Shown: positions 1-9,549, counted from the first letter of the stretch. The stretch: DNA of 52,448 nt from Myxococcota bacterium (GCA_029243605.1 JAQWRT010000071.1:1-52448), one strand, 5' to 3'. The notes: generated by a model from the sequence alone, not told the origin. Translations and numbers: made by a program.

Positions 1-1
1 C

Positions 2-409
2 GCCGGGGAACCCGCCAACCCGGACGGTCCCGCCTTCGACCGGGTGCTGGTGGATGCCCCGTGTTCGGGTCTGGGGGCCCTGCGCAGGAATCCCGATGCC
101 CGCTGGCGGGTCCGCGAGTCGGATCCGGCGAAACTTGGGGGTATCCAGTCGAAGCTCCTCGCCCAGGCCGCGCGGGTCGTATCGCCCGGCGGAAGCCTCG
201 TCTACAGTACGTGTACGGTGCTGAGAGAAGAAAACGAAGACGTCATCGCGAGATTTCTGGCCGACCGGCCTGACTTTCAAACGGTGGGCCCATCCTCCCT
301 GCCCCCGGCACTCGCTGGGGTAACCGACTCCACGGGTTTCATCCGTTGCCAACCCCACATCAACGACACCGACGGTTTCTTCGCCGCGCGGCTCGAGAGG
401 AAGAAGTAA
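2..409 (+). CDS. rsmB: 16S rRNA cytosine-C5 methyltransferase RsmB, C-terminal part
   Basis: The gene enters from outside the window, so only about the last 135 residues are visible. They carry motif IV DAPCSGLG followed by RRNPDARWR, and motif VI VYSTCTV; each supplies one of the two cysteines used by m5C RNA methyltransferases (RsmB/Sun/Fmu family). RsmB uses SAM to methylate C967 of 16S rRNA in the cytoplasm. The end FIRCQPHINDTDGFFAARLE is the usual C-terminal beta-strand and tail of the family. Three bases separate its TAA from the rpe start, so the two genes are probably co-transcribed. Assignment to RsmB rather than another NOL1/NOP2/Sun member rests on NPDARW and the rpe neighbour. 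Confidence 0.9.
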   Translation, partial: AGEPANPDGPAFDRVLVDAPCSGLGALRRNPDARWRVRESDPAKLGGIQSKLLAQAARVVSPGGSLVYSTCTVLREENEDVIARFLADRPDFQTVGPSSLPPALAGVTDSTGFIRCQPHINDTDGFFAARLERKK

Positions 410-412
410 GCG

Positions 413-1078
413 ATGCCCAGCCTGAAGATCGCACCCTCCATCCTGGCCTCTGATTTTTCGAAGTTGGGAGACGAGGTCCGCGCCGCCGAGGCGGCTGGGG
501 CCGATTGGATTCACGTCGACGTCATGGACGGACATTTCGTCCCGAATATCACCATCGGCCCCGGGATCGTGGAGGCGGTTCGTCGCTGCACGAACCTTCC
601 CCTCGATGTCCACCTCATGATCGAAAACCCCGATCGCTATGTCGCCGACTTCGCTTCGGCGGGGGCGGACATCATCGGAGTGCATGTCGAGGCCTGCCCC
701 CACCTGCATCGGAGCATCCAGACGATCCGCGAAGCGGGCGCGCGCACATGCGTAGTGCTCAACCCCGCAACCTCGCCGGCCTCGGTGAAATCGGTCCTTG
801 CCGATGTCGACCAGGTTCTCGTCATGACCGTCAACCCCGGCTTCGGGGGTCAGAAATTCATCCGCAGCGCCCTGGCCGCGGTCAGCGAGATCCGCGCCTG
901 GGCAGACCAAGCCGGGCTCGACATCGATATCGAGGTCGACGGCGGCATCACCACCGAGACCATTGGGGAAGCCGTCAGCGCTGGGGCCAACGCCTTCGTC
1001 GCGGGCACGGCTGTCTTTGGGGCCGAAGACTACAAGGCGGCCATCGACGGACTGCGAACCCACGCCAGGGTCGACTGA
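413..1078 (+). CDS. rpe: Ribulose-phosphate 3-epimerase
   Basis: This 221-residue TIM-barrel enzyme interconverts ribulose 5-phosphate and xylulose 5-phosphate in the pentose phosphate pathway. Family landmarks are all present: IAPSILASDF at the N-terminus, the metal/catalytic segment HVDVMDGHFVPN, the second motif DVHLMIENP, VLVMTVNPGFGGQ, and the phosphate-binding VDGGI and AGTAVFG near the end. Length is normal for Rpe. The ATG sits three bases after the rsmB stop; the pairing of rsmB with rpe is common in bacteria. Nothing looks broken. Confidence 0.97.
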   Translation: MPSLKIAPSILASDFSKLGDEVRAAEAAGADWIHVDVMDGHFVPNITIGPGIVEAVRRCTNLPLDVHLMIENPDRYVADFASAGADIIGVHVEACPHLHRSIQTIREAGARTCVVLNPATSPASVKSVLADVDQVLVMTVNPGFGGQKFIRSALAAVSEIRAWADQAGLDIDIEVDGGITTETIGEAVSAGANAFVAGTAVFGAEDYKAAIDGLRTHARVD

Positions 1079-1087
1079 GCCCCGGGC

Positions 1088-3445
1088 TCACACCCGAAAG
1101 CGGACCAGGACGGCGGGCAGCAGGACCAGATCTGTCAAAAGGCAGAGCCCCATGGTCATCGCCGACAGGAAGCCGAACTCCTGCAGGGTGGCAAAACTCG
1201 ACCCCGTCATCACCAGAAAGCCCAGGCACAGCATCACCGAGGTGATCACGATGGGACGGCCCACCTGGCGGTTGCAGGCCAGCGCCGCGGCCTCGGGCCC
1301 AAGCCCCCCCGCGCGCTCTCGCCGATAGCGAACGAGGAAATGGGCGCTGTCATCGATGGCGATACCCAGAGCCATACAGCCGATCATGCTCACGGGCAGC
1401 GAAAGGGGCGCCCACCCCAGGCCGAGGAGGCCGAAGAAATAGGCCACCGGAACGAGGTTCGGAATCATGGCCACGAGCCCCAAGCCCGGGGAACGAAGGG
1501 CGAGACTGATCAGCACAAAGATGGCGGCGGCGGCGACCGCGATGCCACGGGGTTGAGCTCGAGTGATCGCGTCGGCACTGTGCGCGAGGAGGATCGCATT
1601 GCCCGTAATGCGCGCCCGGGCGCCGCCGGGGAGCGGATTGGCCGCGAGCACCGAGCGAAGGCGCTGCTCCAAGGCGATCACCTCGGAGGAGCCCACCGCT
1701 CCGGTGCGCACGATGATATTGGCCCGGCCATGATCGACGGTCAAAAACGGACTGAGGTCGTCCTTCGGCAGCATAAAGAGCAGTTCGGTGATTCCTCCGC
1801 GGTCGGCCGGCGCTCGTTCGTGGGCCGGGTCCCCCGAGTGGAAGGCCCGGTTGAGCCGCCCGAGCAGGTCATTAAAGGAGAGCGTTCGGCTCACCCCCCT
1901 CACCTGGCCCAGTTGCTCCTCCAAGGCGTCCAGCGACGCCACGAGTTCGGGATCCCGGAAGCTCCCCTCGCCCTGACCATCGATAACCACGTAAATCGGC
2001 ACCACTCCCGCGAGCAGGCGATTCACCGCATCAAAATCTCGGCGAATCGGGTCGTCCTCGGCGAAGTAGGAGAGGTAGTCGGTGTCCACCTCGATCCGGG
2101 GAAGGGCCAGCAGCGCCAGAACACAGAACCCGGCGAAGGCGACGATCACCGATCGTCGATGAAGGGCGACCCAGCGACCCAAGGCCGCCAGCTGCCGATC
2201 CAGCCGCAACCCGGCCCGGCGGCCCGACTCCTCGAGTTCGAGGGCAGGAAGCAAGGCCAGGCTCGCGGGGACCAAGACCAGCGCGAGCAGGGTGCTGGAG
2301 GCGATCCCCAGCATGGAGAAGAGCCCGAGTTGGAAGACGGCCGGGACATCGGTCAGGAGCAGCGACCCGAAACCGAGCAGGGTTGTGAGGCCCGCGACCA
2401 GTGCCGGCAGCCTGACCTCGCGCAGGGCCCTCTCGGCGTACTCGGCCGGCCGGCGCTGCGCCCGAGGGACAATCTCCTCGTAGCGAGCGACTACGTGGAC
2501 ACCATAAACACTGCCGATGGCCAGAAGCAACGGTCCGAGCAATCCGCTGAGAAGCGTCAGGGCTTCGTCCGCCACCGCCATGGCACCAAAGGTCCAGAGG
2601 TTCGCTAGGAACGCGGTCCCGAGCGGCAGCAGCACTCCCCGCAAGGTCCTAAAAAAGAACCAAAGGACCGCGGCCATCGCGCACAGGGCCAGGGGGAGCA
2701 AGATCGCCAGGTCGGACACGATCCCGCGGTAGACGCGCACCTTGACATGGGGGCGCCCGGCCACGTGATAGCCCTGACCCGGGCCCAGAGCTTCCCCCAT
2801 AATCTCATCGATGGAGCCGTCGATCCCCGATGCGAGAAACGAGGCATCGTCCATGGCCCGAAAGGCCACATTGAGCGCCGCCGCTCGGCCATCCTCGGCG
2901 ACTAGGGTCTGCCGGTAGACATTGTCCTCGAGGGCCCGGCGGCGGAGTGCGGCGAGGTCTCCCGGGGCTTCGGGCACCGACTCCATGAAGGGGCGAATCT
3001 CGATCCAGTCCCGCTCGTCGTTCCAACGCAAGGCCGTGGCATCGGCCAGGCTTGAGACTCGGCGGACGCCCTGAAGACGAGCGACCCTCCCGGACATCTC
3101 CTCGAGGGCAAGCAGGCAGCTCGGGGTAAAGACCTCCTCGCAGACCAGCGCCACGGCATAGACCTCGTCGTGGCCGAAATCCCGAACGGCTTCGTGGTAC
3201 AGAACTCCCGCCGGGTCACCCTGGGCGAGCAGGGGCTCGCTCGACGGATCGATTCGAAGCCGCAGATCTGGGGGCGAACCTTCCACCAGGGCCAGGGCAG
3301 CAGCCAGGCTCAAGAGCCCAATCCCCGCGAGCATCTTCCTCGGGTGGGACGCCACCCAGCCCGGTCTGGCAGCGACCACCGCCGATGCGAGCATCAGCAG
3401 AAGAATCACCCCCAGGATCCCAGCGGTGATGGCAGTCGGGATCAA
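1088..3445 (-). CDS. MMPL/RND-family exporter with sterol-sensing-like repeats
   Basis: A 785-residue integral membrane protein of the RND superfamily, MMPL subgroup. It has the duplicated RND layout: an N-terminal helix, a periplasmic loop of about 150 residues, a helix bundle, then a second loop and bundle. The second bundle contains [16 protein letters not shown], the proton-relay Asp motif of MmpL/HpnN-like transporters; the corresponding first-half segment [15 protein letters not shown] lacks the acidic pair, as is common when only one half relays protons. The start is TTG at 3445 with GGGGAG just upstream. No periplasmic adaptor or outer-membrane gene is adjacent, so a lipid or hydrophobic substrate exported alone is inferred, not shown. 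Confidence 0.85.
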   Translation of the reverse strand: MIPTAITAGILGVILLLMLASAVVAARPGWVASHPRKMLAGIGLLSLAAALALVEGSPPDLRLRIDPSSEPLLAQGDPAGVLYHEAVRDFGHDEVYAVALVCEEVFTPSCLLALEEMSGRVARLQGVRRVSSLADATALRWNDERDWIEIRPFMESVPEAPGDLAALRRRALEDNVYRQTLVAEDGRAAALNVAFRAMDDASFLASGIDGSIDEIMGEALGPGQGYHVAGRPHVKVRVYRGIVSDLAILLPLALCAMAAVLWFFFRTLRGVLLPLGTAFLANLWTFGAMAVADEALTLLSGLLGPLLLAIGSVYGVHVVARYEEIVPRAQRRPAEYAERALREVRLPALVAGLTTLLGFGSLLLTDVPAVFQLGLFSMLGIASSTLLALVLVPASLALLPALELEESGRRAGLRLDRQLAALGRWVALHRRSVIVAFAGFCVLALLALPRIEVDTDYLSYFAEDDPIRRDFDAVNRLLAGVVPIYVVIDGQGEGSFRDPELVASLDALEEQLGQVRGVSRTLSFNDLLGRLNRAFHSGDPAHERAPADRGGITELLFMLPKDDLSPFLTVDHGRANIIVRTGAVGSSEVIALEQRLRSVLAANPLPGGARARITGNAILLAHSADAITRAQPRGIAVAAAAIFVLISLALRSPGLGLVAMIPNLVPVAYFFGLLGLGWAPLSLPVSMIGCMALGIAIDDSAHFLVRYRRERAGGLGPEAAALACNRQVGRPIVITSVMLCLGFLVMTGSSFATLQEFGFLSAMTMGLCLLTDLVLLPAVLVRFRV

Positions 3446-3596
3446 AGGGCTCTCCCCGGACCTTGCTTCCCGCCAATGCCGGGTCCGAACCCACGACTGG
3501 AGCCCGGAAGATTGCTGATCGATTGCCGATCCGAGCCCGATTCCGGCGCTGAGCGCTTGAGTCCATGCCCATAAGGCGCCATACTCGGCCGCCAGT

Positions 3597-3673
<77 letters not shown>

Positions 3674-4325
3674 CCTGCCGTTTTTCTGAAGCCCTTACTG
3701 AATTGAAACGCGGCGCTTCCAGGGCGAGTAGAATTCCACGTTTTCCGCGCGCGATAATTATGCAACTTCTATCCCATCTTCTTGTATAAATAGGTCCGGG
3801 GCCGGTCGGCCATAGTCATTTCGGATCCCTTCAACGGAGCCGTCCCGGGTGTGTAGTAGGAACGCCACAGGCAGCTCTAATGTGAATCCCCTAGGCATAT
3901 TTACAGGCTCATCATGCTGCTGAATTGACACTTTAATTTTGTGCAGGCAAGATTGCTTTGAGATCGTCAAAGACCTCCACCGCGTAACTAGGACCTGACG
4001 CTAAAGAACCAAACGATCGAGATGATGGCCAAGAGTACCGACCAAAATCACGAGCGCATTCGGTATCCAGGCTCGCTCGAACGAAGCAGGAAATTGTCTG
4101 AGCCAACCCCCCAGAGAAGTGAAACTCAAGGAAGAGAAAAAAGAAATGAAGTGCCGGGTCTAAGAGGTATCGAAGTCCTTGTTAAAAACGACGCCACGAA
4201 CCGTCTCTAGTTTGTGGCCTGGTGGATTTAACAGAGGGCGGCAATGACGCTGAGAGCTGACCCAGCACTCCATCCACACGAGCGCCGACCGACAACGGTC
4301 GAAATAAATGAAGGGGAAGGGCATC
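3674..4325. other. Lower-GC intergenic stretch downstream of tRNA-Pro
   Basis: About 650 bases with visibly lower GC content and different codon character from the flanking genes. No protein family could be recognised on either strand. The only open frames are short and lack convincing relatives. The position directly 3' of a tRNA gene is a classic integration site, so a decayed mobile-element remnant is possible, but I found no integrase and no second copy of the tRNA 3' end. Confidence 0.5.
3758..3970 (-). CDS. Hypothetical 70-residue ORF in the low-GC stretch
   Basis: A small open frame starting at TTG, with GGAGG three bases upstream. It encodes a mixed-charge soluble peptide ending FIQEDGIEVA. 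It has no membrane segment or recognisable motif, and its codon use is less GC-rich than that of neighbouring genes. It could be a real small gene of foreign origin, the tail of a decayed gene, or chance. No function is proposed. Confidence 0.25.
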   Translation of the reverse strand: MTISKQSCLHKIKVSIQQHDEPVNMPRGFTLELPVAFLLHTRDGSVEGIRNDYGRPAPDLFIQEDGIEVA

Positions 4326-4571
4326 ATGACTCTGGAAGAAATGGCATGGGAATTCGCCGAGATTTTCGAGGAACTCGATACTCAGCAAATTAACGAGGTG
4401 GTCGCTGCAAACGTCCCCATCGAAACCCTTGAGTTCTTCGTCAAGTACACCGAGGGCTTTGCCAAGGGTTCGATCATCTCGAACTCGACTCGAGGCCAGC
4501 TACCCAACCTGATGCTGATCGGGTACCTGATGCGAACCCTGGAAGAGAAGCTTGACATCAGCGACAACTGA
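4326..4571 (+). CDS. Small acidic protein of unknown function
   Basis: An 81-residue protein if started at the ATG at 4326, which has AAGGGGAAGG ending five bases upstream; an ATG at 4308 has no such site. It is acidic and helical in character (MTLEEMAWEFAEIFEELDT), with no signal peptide or membrane span. Its last 20 bases overlap the start of the RidA gene, which suggests translational coupling. I do not recognise the family. Confidence 0.7.
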   Translation: MTLEEMAWEFAEIFEELDTQQINEVVAANVPIETLEFFVKYTEGFAKGSIISNSTRGQLPNLMLIGYLMRTLEEKLDISDN

Positions 4572-4974
4572 TCCGAAGGCCTCCACACGACAGCGCGCCA
4601 TAGAGGCGGCCAACGCGCCTGCGCCCGTCGGTCCCTACTCCCAAGCCATCGCGCATGGCGGGTGGGTATTCGTCTCCGGGCAGATCCCCCTGGATCCCGC
4701 CAGCGGCGAAAAGGTCCCGGGCGAAATCGAGATCCAGACCGAGCGCGTTCTCGACAATCTCTCCGCAGTGCTTCAAGAGGGCGGGAGTTCCTTGGATCGA
4801 GTCGTCCGAACGACGATCTACCTCACCGATCTCTCTCTCTTTCCGAGAGTCAACGCGGTCTACGCCCGCTACTTCGCTTCAGACCCCTCTCCGGCCAGGG
4901 CCACCGTCGGCGTGTCCGCCCTGCCCCTCGGCTGTGCGGTGGAGATCGACGCCATCGCGACCGTCGCCGACTGA
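4552..4974 (+). CDS. RidA/YjgF family enamine/imine deaminase
   Basis: A 140-residue Rid-family protein. RidA proteins hydrolyse reactive 2-aminoacrylate-type enamines to keto acids in the cytoplasm. Landmarks include APAPVGPYSQAI near the N-terminus, VFVSGQIPLDP, and the C-terminal PARATVGVSALPLG...VEIDAIA, whose Arg corresponds to the carboxylate-binding Arg of active RidA. The start is TTG at 4552, inside the previous gene, preceded by GGAAGAGAAG. Later starts would cut into the conserved N-terminal strand, so the overlap is probably real. Confidence 0.92.
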   Translation: MTSATTDPKASTRQRAIEAANAPAPVGPYSQAIAHGGWVFVSGQIPLDPASGEKVPGEIEIQTERVLDNLSAVLQEGGSSLDRVVRTTIYLTDLSLFPRVNAVYARYFASDPSPARATVGVSALPLGCAVEIDAIATVAD

Positions 4975-5589
4975 TCAGCGCTTTTCAGCGGACGGTGCAA
5001 AATAGCGCTCGAGTAGGGGAAGATTCACCGCGTTGACCACCACGTGGGCCGTGATGGGCGCGATCAGGTTGCCGGTCCACTCAAAGAGCCACCCGAAGAC
5101 CAATCCGGCTCCCGCGGCAAAGAGCGTCCAGGGAAGCAGCGGCCGGCGCGGAACAAAATGGACGCAGGCGAAGAGAAAACTGGCGAGCCAGAGCCCAACG
5201 CGAGGCTGCAATGCCCCGCGAAAGAACATTTCTTCGGCGAGGCCGCTCGCGAGTGCCAGAAGCAGGGCGTTGGGCACGCCCAACGGGCCCATCAGCGTGG
5301 CCAACTCCGACGCCAGTGCCCGGCCGGTCCGGCTAGACCACGCCCATCCTAGGGAAACCGCCACAAGAGCGAGACCCGCGCCGAGCCCAATCGAAAAATC
5401 GCGGAGAGGGCTGATGCCAATAATTTCATCGGCCTCGGAGGCGAAAATAATGGACTCACCGTAGAAGCCCATCCTCCAGACCAGGGCGACAACCATCACC
5501 ACGGCGTAGAAATAGAGCCCCATGGAAACCAGGCCTGCCACCGTCCTGCCCGGCGGATTCGCATCCCCGCCACCGCCCGCTTCGGACAT
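4975..5589 (-). CDS. CPBP-family intramembrane metalloprotease
   Basis: A 204-residue multi-pass membrane protein with the CPBP/Abi (Rce1-like) motifs: EExxxR at about residues 119-124 (LAEEMFFRG), a His at 144 in FACVHF, and HxxxN at 182-186. These are the metal and catalytic residues of CAAX-prenyl-protease-like enzymes. The substrate is unknown. The start chosen is the ATG at 5589 because GGGAGGG lies just upstream; the frame stays open further upstream, but that extension is not family-like. It converges on the RidA gene with no spacer. Confidence 0.85.
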   Translation of the reverse strand: MSEAGGGGDANPPGRTVAGLVSMGLYFYAVVMVVALVWRMGFYGESIIFASEADEIIGISPLRDFSIGLGAGLALVAVSLGWAWSSRTGRALASELATLMGPLGVPNALLLALASGLAEEMFFRGALQPRVGLWLASFLFACVHFVPRRPLLPWTLFAAGAGLVFGWLFEWTGNLIAPITAHVVVNAVNLPLLERYFAPSAEKR

Positions 5590-5953
5590 TTTTTCCCTCC
5601 CAACGGCCGGGGATTGACCCGAGCCGAACGGGGGGATAGCTTTTTTATATTCGGTTCGCGCTCGGCATCTGGGCATTGCCCGCCACGCGCAGCCGAAGGC
5701 AAGGCACCTCGAGATTTTTGAAATTTTAAAATATGGGTTTTTTACTACACCCAGCGGCGCCGGGGTGCCGGCCAAGGCTCCCGGCACTCTCACCCCCGGG
5801 GCCGTGGAAAGCCCCTTGGCGGAACTCGGAGCCGTTGGCCCCGAATTATTCACAGAACACCCGATGGATTCAGGTTCAGAACCCATCGCGCCGAAACAGT
5901 ACCCAGCGTCTGCCCCCGTCCTCATCGGAGCAGGCGGCGTAAGGCAGGAGACC
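5590..5953. promoter_or_regulatory. Divergent intergenic region between CPBP protease and greA
   Basis: A 364-base non-coding stretch between divergent genes. An A/T-rich tract around 5711-5747 is the likely promoter or UP-element region. A hairpin with arms GTGCCGG and CCGGCAC lies near 5765-5790, in the direction of greA, and could act in the greA leader; greA leaders in other bacteria are known to be attenuated. No precise -35/-10 pair is claimed. Confidence 0.4.
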
Positions 5954-6430
5954 ATGGCAGACCGAGTACCGATGACCCAGACAGGCTACCAGGCGTTGAA
6001 GCGGGAGCTCAAACGGCTCAAGACCGAGGAACGTCCGCAAAACGTGAGGGATATAGAAGAGGCCCTCGCCCACGGCGACCTCTCGGAAAATGCCGAATAC
6101 CACGCCGCCAAGGAGAAGCAGAGTCATATTGCCGGCCGCATCGCCTCCGTGGAGGACAAGGTCGCCCGCGCCCAGATCATTGAAGTCTCCAGCGGCTCGG
6201 TCGAGAGGGTGCAGTTTGGAGTGACCGTCGTGCTCTCGGATTCCGAAACCGAAGAAACGGTCACATACCGGATCGTGGGCGAGGACGAGGCCGACCCCAA
6301 GGCGGGCATGATTTCGGTGACCGCCCCCGTCGCCCAGGCCCTTATGAGCAAGGAAGTGGGGGACGAGGCGACCGTAAAGGCGCCCAAAGGCGTCCGGGAG
6401 TTCGAAATTCTCGAGATCCGCTTCGACTAG
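5954..6430 (+). CDS. greA: Transcription elongation factor GreA
   Basis: A 158-residue protein, the normal GreA length. GreA enters the RNA polymerase secondary channel and stimulates cleavage of backtracked transcripts. The N-terminal coiled coil carries the acidic tip motif GDLSENAEYHAAKEKQ, and the C-terminal FKBP-like domain follows (VTYRIVGEDEADPKAGMISV). The ATG at 5954 has GGAG a few bases upstream. The open frame extends upstream, but only this start gives family length. Confidence 0.97.
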   Translation: MADRVPMTQTGYQALKRELKRLKTEERPQNVRDIEEALAHGDLSENAEYHAAKEKQSHIAGRIASVEDKVARAQIIEVSSGSVERVQFGVTVVLSDSETEETVTYRIVGEDEADPKAGMISVTAPVAQALMSKEVGDEATVKAPKGVREFEILEIRFD

Positions 6431-6538
6431 TCTCCGTGAGCGAGAGCGAGAGGTCGCTTTCGGAACTTTTAGAGAGTCACTCCCCTATCTTGCGCTTCCG
6501 GAGCCAGTCTATACAATTCGCCGCCGATTCATGTGCAT

Positions 6539-6614
6539 TCCCCGGTAGCTCAGCTGGTAGAGCATGCGGCTGTTAACCGCCTTGTCGTAGGTTCAAGTCC
6601 TACCCGGGGAGCCA
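6539..6614 (+). tRNA. tRNA-Asn(GTT)
   Basis: A 76-base cloverleaf with encoded CCA. The acceptor is TCCCCGG paired with CCGGGGA, with discriminator G. The D-arm is GCTC/GAGC. The anticodon loop CTGTTAA gives GTT, and the T-arm is GTAGG/CCTAC. The first anticodon-stem pair is a T-C mismatch; the rest is canonical. Confidence 0.97.
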
Positions 6615-6791
6615 CACGACGCCACTCCGCATCTCACCGCGCCGCGGAAAGCCCCAGCGATTGGCGTCGCCGACCCAGCGCCCGCCTTCGGCGCGGCAGA
6701 CCGGGCTCCAGAATGGTCGAATGCGTCCTAGCGCCGCCCGGGAATCCCCTATCATCGGCGGGTCAGGTCACTTGAAATCAAGGAGAAAAGC

Positions 6792-7073
6792 ATGCCCAGC
6801 GTCATCGCCACGATCAAGGTCAAGGAGGAGAAGGTCGACGAAGCGCGAACCTTCCTGAAAAACCTTGCTGCCGAAACCATGGCCAACGAAGCCGGAACCC
6901 TCGCCTACATCGCTCACCAGAGCAAAGACGACCCGGCCACTTTTATTTTTTACGAGAAATATGCGGACGACGAAGCCTTCGGAATCCACGGAAAGAATCT
7001 GGCTTCGAAGAACGCAGAATTCGCCGATTTCCTCGCGGGTCGTCCCGAGATCATCTTCGTCGACGAACTCTAG
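6792..7073 (+). CDS. Antibiotic biosynthesis monooxygenase (ABM)-domain protein
   Basis: A 93-residue dimeric alpha/beta-barrel type protein. Typical ABM/YgiN-like features are IATIKVKEEKVDEARTFL at the N-terminus, the central TLAYIAHQSKDDPATFIFYEKYADDEAF, and a C-terminal strand. Members include quinol monooxygenases and heme-degrading enzymes, but many have no known substrate, so no reaction is claimed. AAGGAG precedes the ATG. It is followed by a MaoC gene about 100 bases later. Confidence 0.85.
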   Translation: MPSVIATIKVKEEKVDEARTFLKNLAAETMANEAGTLAYIAHQSKDDPATFIFYEKYADDEAFGIHGKNLASKNAEFADFLAGRPEIIFVDEL

Positions 7074-7170
7074 GAAAGAATCGGCGCAGGCCGTCACCCG
7101 GAACTCGCGTTCGAGATCCGAAAAAACACGGGAAAAATACGGGAAAGAACACGGGAAAGGAAAGTGCGCC

Positions 7171-7653
7171 ATGTCGGAAAATGCTGAGAAGGCCTTCGCT
7201 CTCTACAAAGAAGTGGAGGGCAAAGAGTCGGCCACCGGAGACTGGATGGACGTCAGCCAGGAGCTCATCAACCAGTTCGCAGACGTGACCCAGGACCACC
7301 AGTTCATTCATATCGACCCGGAACGCGCCAAGGCGACGCCCTTTGGAACCACCATCGCCCACGGGTTCCTGACCCTCTCCCTGTTGACCCACTTGAGCGC
7401 CTCGGCGAACCCCGAGAATCCCGACCCCGGGCGCTTCGCAGGTATGGTGATGGGAGTCAACTACGGCTTCGATAAAGTCCGATTCGTCAGTCCCGTGAAG
7501 GTCGGGAGCCGGGTCCGCGTCAGCGCGCTGCTCTCCAAGGTCGAACTCAAGGGCAATGCCATTCAGCAGACCCGAACCATGACCGTGGAAATCCAGGGAG
7601 AAGAGCGGCCCGCCCTGGTCGCCGACTGGCTGACTCGAAGCGTCTACGCCTGA
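7171..7653 (+). CDS. MaoC-family (R)-specific enoyl-CoA hydratase
   Basis: A 160-residue single hot-dog-fold protein. The hydratase-2 signature is present: DxxxxHxD-type motif in DVTQDHQFIHIDPERA, followed by GTTIAHGFLTLSLL. The Asp and His of this segment are the catalytic pair in PhaJ/MaoC hydratases, which hydrate trans-2-enoyl-CoA to (R)-3-hydroxyacyl-CoA. The family NodN-like subgroup is similar. Start at ATG 7171, after GGAAAGGAAAG. Frames extending upstream are out of family. Role in fatty-acid or PHA metabolism is inferred. Confidence 0.9.
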   Translation: MSENAEKAFALYKEVEGKESATGDWMDVSQELINQFADVTQDHQFIHIDPERAKATPFGTTIAHGFLTLSLLTHLSASANPENPDPGRFAGMVMGVNYGFDKVRFVSPVKVGSRVRVSALLSKVELKGNAIQQTRTMTVEIQGEERPALVADWLTRSVYA

Positions 7654-7696
7654 AAGGGCTCCCGGCGCGACAACCCCCACCCGGAGGAGGATGAAA

Positions 7697-8152
7697 ATGA
7701 CAAAGCGAACTTGGCGCCGAGTTGCCCAGCGGACCGGCCTGCTCGTGGGGGGGCTCCTGCTTCTGGCAGGCCACGCCCAAGCCGGCGGCGAAATTCCTCG
7801 AAACACATCCCCGGCCGACGCGAGGGTCTACGTGATTTCACCGAGCAACGGCGAAACGGTCTCGAACCCGATTACCGTGCGCTTCGGCCTCCAGGGGATG
7901 GGGGTCGCGCCGGCGGGGGTCGCCCGAGACGCCACAGGGCACCACCACCTGCTCATCGACACCGATCTCCCCCCCTTGGACCTGCCGGTCCCCAGTGATG
8001 CCCAACACCGCCATTTCGGCGGCGGCCAAACCGAGACGGTCATCGAGTTGCCACCGGGAAGCCACAGCCTCCAGATGCTCCTGGGCGACGAGTTCCACGT
8101 TCCCCACGACCCTCCGGTCGTTTCGGAGAAGATCGTCATCTTGGTGGAGTAG
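7697..8152 (+). CDS. DUF4399 periplasmic protein
   Basis: A secreted protein of about 150 residues. A Sec signal peptide (basic start, LLVGGLLLLAGHAQA) is followed by a small beta-rich domain with the DUF4399 pattern: VYVISPSNGETV, VRFGLQGMGVAPAG, HHHLLID, and HSLQMLLGDEFHVPHDPPV. The repeated His residues look metal-binding, but function is unknown. Two ATGs are possible; 7697 has better spacing (nine bases) from GGAGG than 7691. Confidence 0.85.
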   Translation: MTKRTWRRVAQRTGLLVGGLLLLAGHAQAGGEIPRNTSPADARVYVISPSNGETVSNPITVRFGLQGMGVAPAGVARDATGHHHLLIDTDLPPLDLPVPSDAQHRHFGGGQTETVIELPPGSHSLQMLLGDEFHVPHDPPVVSEKIVILVE

Positions 8153-8291
8153 AGCGGCTACGAAGTCCGTTTGAGCGCTACCCCAGCGGGACGCGGGCGC
8201 CCCGTCCTCCGGAGCACGAACAGGCCGCTCCTCAGGGGCAAATCCCTGGCTGACGCTTCCGTCATTTCTCGAAACGGCTAGGCTTCCCGCC

Positions 8292-9533
8292 ATGAAAATC
8301 CGGACTCCCCTGATATCGCTGTGCCTGACGCTGACCCTGGCGGGATGCATGGGGCCGGGCAAATGGCACGACGGCAAAACCGTGCCCCGGCCCGTGGAGT
8401 GGGCGACCGCAGGGGAAGCGCCCGATGTCGCGGCCGGGCCCCCGGCCCAGACCCCGGATATCCCGGGCCGGGAGAAATTCCGCTTTTGCTGCGCCTTCGG
8501 CACCGACCTCCGCGCCCGATTCGGGCAGATGACGATTCCGTGGCTGAAGGTCGGGCGGATGCTCGACCCCGAGGATCTGGGTCCCCACCGCTACGACGGG
8601 GCCACCGCGGCCGTCGACGACGAACGCGAGAACGCCTTTCCCTGGGGCGAGGCAAACGGCCTGATGTACACCTGCCGAGCGGGCTTCCTCGACACGGCCC
8701 ATATCCGAGAACAGGTCGACTGGGTCGCCTTCTTCGCCTCCCAGGTCGATCGCTATCTCGCCACGGGCGCCGAGATCGAGCTGACTCCCGAGGGCGCCGA
8801 CCGGCGCCTGATCATCAGGCCGATTCCTCCCGAAGTGATCGAGCTCTACGGTCGCGACGAAGTCGTCCTCGCCACCGCTCAATGGCTCGCCTACCAGGGC
8901 TCCGTCTGGCACGAAATCGCCCAATGGTATGGCTGGTCACTCGTCAATCTCTTTCCGGAATATCTCTCGGGTTTCTCTCCCGAGGACCCAATCTCCAACG
9001 CCATCGGCATCTCCCTGCTCTCGGGCTCCAAGATCGAGGAGATCCTCGCGAGCGAGAAGGTCTACAACCGGGAGGTGGACCAGCTGATCCAAATCGCCCT
9101 CAAGACCGTGCATCCCGTCCCCAGCCAAATCGCCGAACAAGCCGTCCAGGCGGTCGACCAAGTCTGGTGGGATTCTCAAGCTCGCCTGCCCGACAACTCC
9201 CTGGTCCGGAGGCGCTACCTCGACACCAATACGACCCTAGAAGCCTGGCTCGTGCCCGACCGACTCGCCTCGCCCAGCCTCCGCGCAGAACTCGCCCAGG
9301 AGTGCGGGAGCGACCCCCAGCCCATGGTCTACCGCATCCCCGAAGAACTCGGCGGCTACCCACTTTCCAGCTTCGCCACCCTGGAGATAACGCCCCACGG
9401 CTTCCCGGCCGAGCAACCGATCTTCCAGGTCTTGGGGCCGACCGTCACCCCCGAAGATTTCCCCAGGATCATGGATGATGTGAGGCAGCAGACCCAGGCC
9501 GCCCTGGGCGCTCGGGCGCACCTTCCGGACTGA
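8292..9533 (+). CDS. DUF4056-like lipoprotein
   Basis: A 413-residue predicted lipoprotein. The lipobox LTLAGC (Cys19) ends a short signal peptide. The mature part contains FRFCCAFGTDL, which I associate with DUF4056, then GLMYTCRAGFLDTAHIREQVDW and a WHEIAQWYGW segment with a His-Glu pair that could be catalytic or structural. The protein is soluble after the anchor. The role is unknown; an envelope enzyme is possible. It is separated by 139 bases from the DUF4399 gene and converges on the oxygenase gene. Confidence 0.75.
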   Translation: MKIRTPLISLCLTLTLAGCMGPGKWHDGKTVPRPVEWATAGEAPDVAAGPPAQTPDIPGREKFRFCCAFGTDLRARFGQMTIPWLKVGRMLDPEDLGPHRYDGATAAVDDERENAFPWGEANGLMYTCRAGFLDTAHIREQVDWVAFFASQVDRYLATGAEIELTPEGADRRLIIRPIPPEVIELYGRDEVVLATAQWLAYQGSVWHEIAQWYGWSLVNLFPEYLSGFSPEDPISNAIGISLLSGSKIEEILASEKVYNREVDQLIQIALKTVHPVPSQIAEQAVQAVDQVWWDSQARLPDNSLVRRRYLDTNTTLEAWLVPDRLASPSLRAELAQECGSDPQPMVYRIPEELGGYPLSSFATLEITPHGFPAEQPIFQVLGPTVTPEDFPRIMDDVRQQTQAALGARAHLPD

Positions 9534-9549
9534 TCTCAATCGCCGGAAA

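Noticed and set aside
1340..2608. A 422-codon open frame on the plus strand
   Set aside because: It lies opposite the MMPL exporter gene, has Gln/Arg/Gly-rich content and no family likeness; it is a GC-rich antisense shadow.
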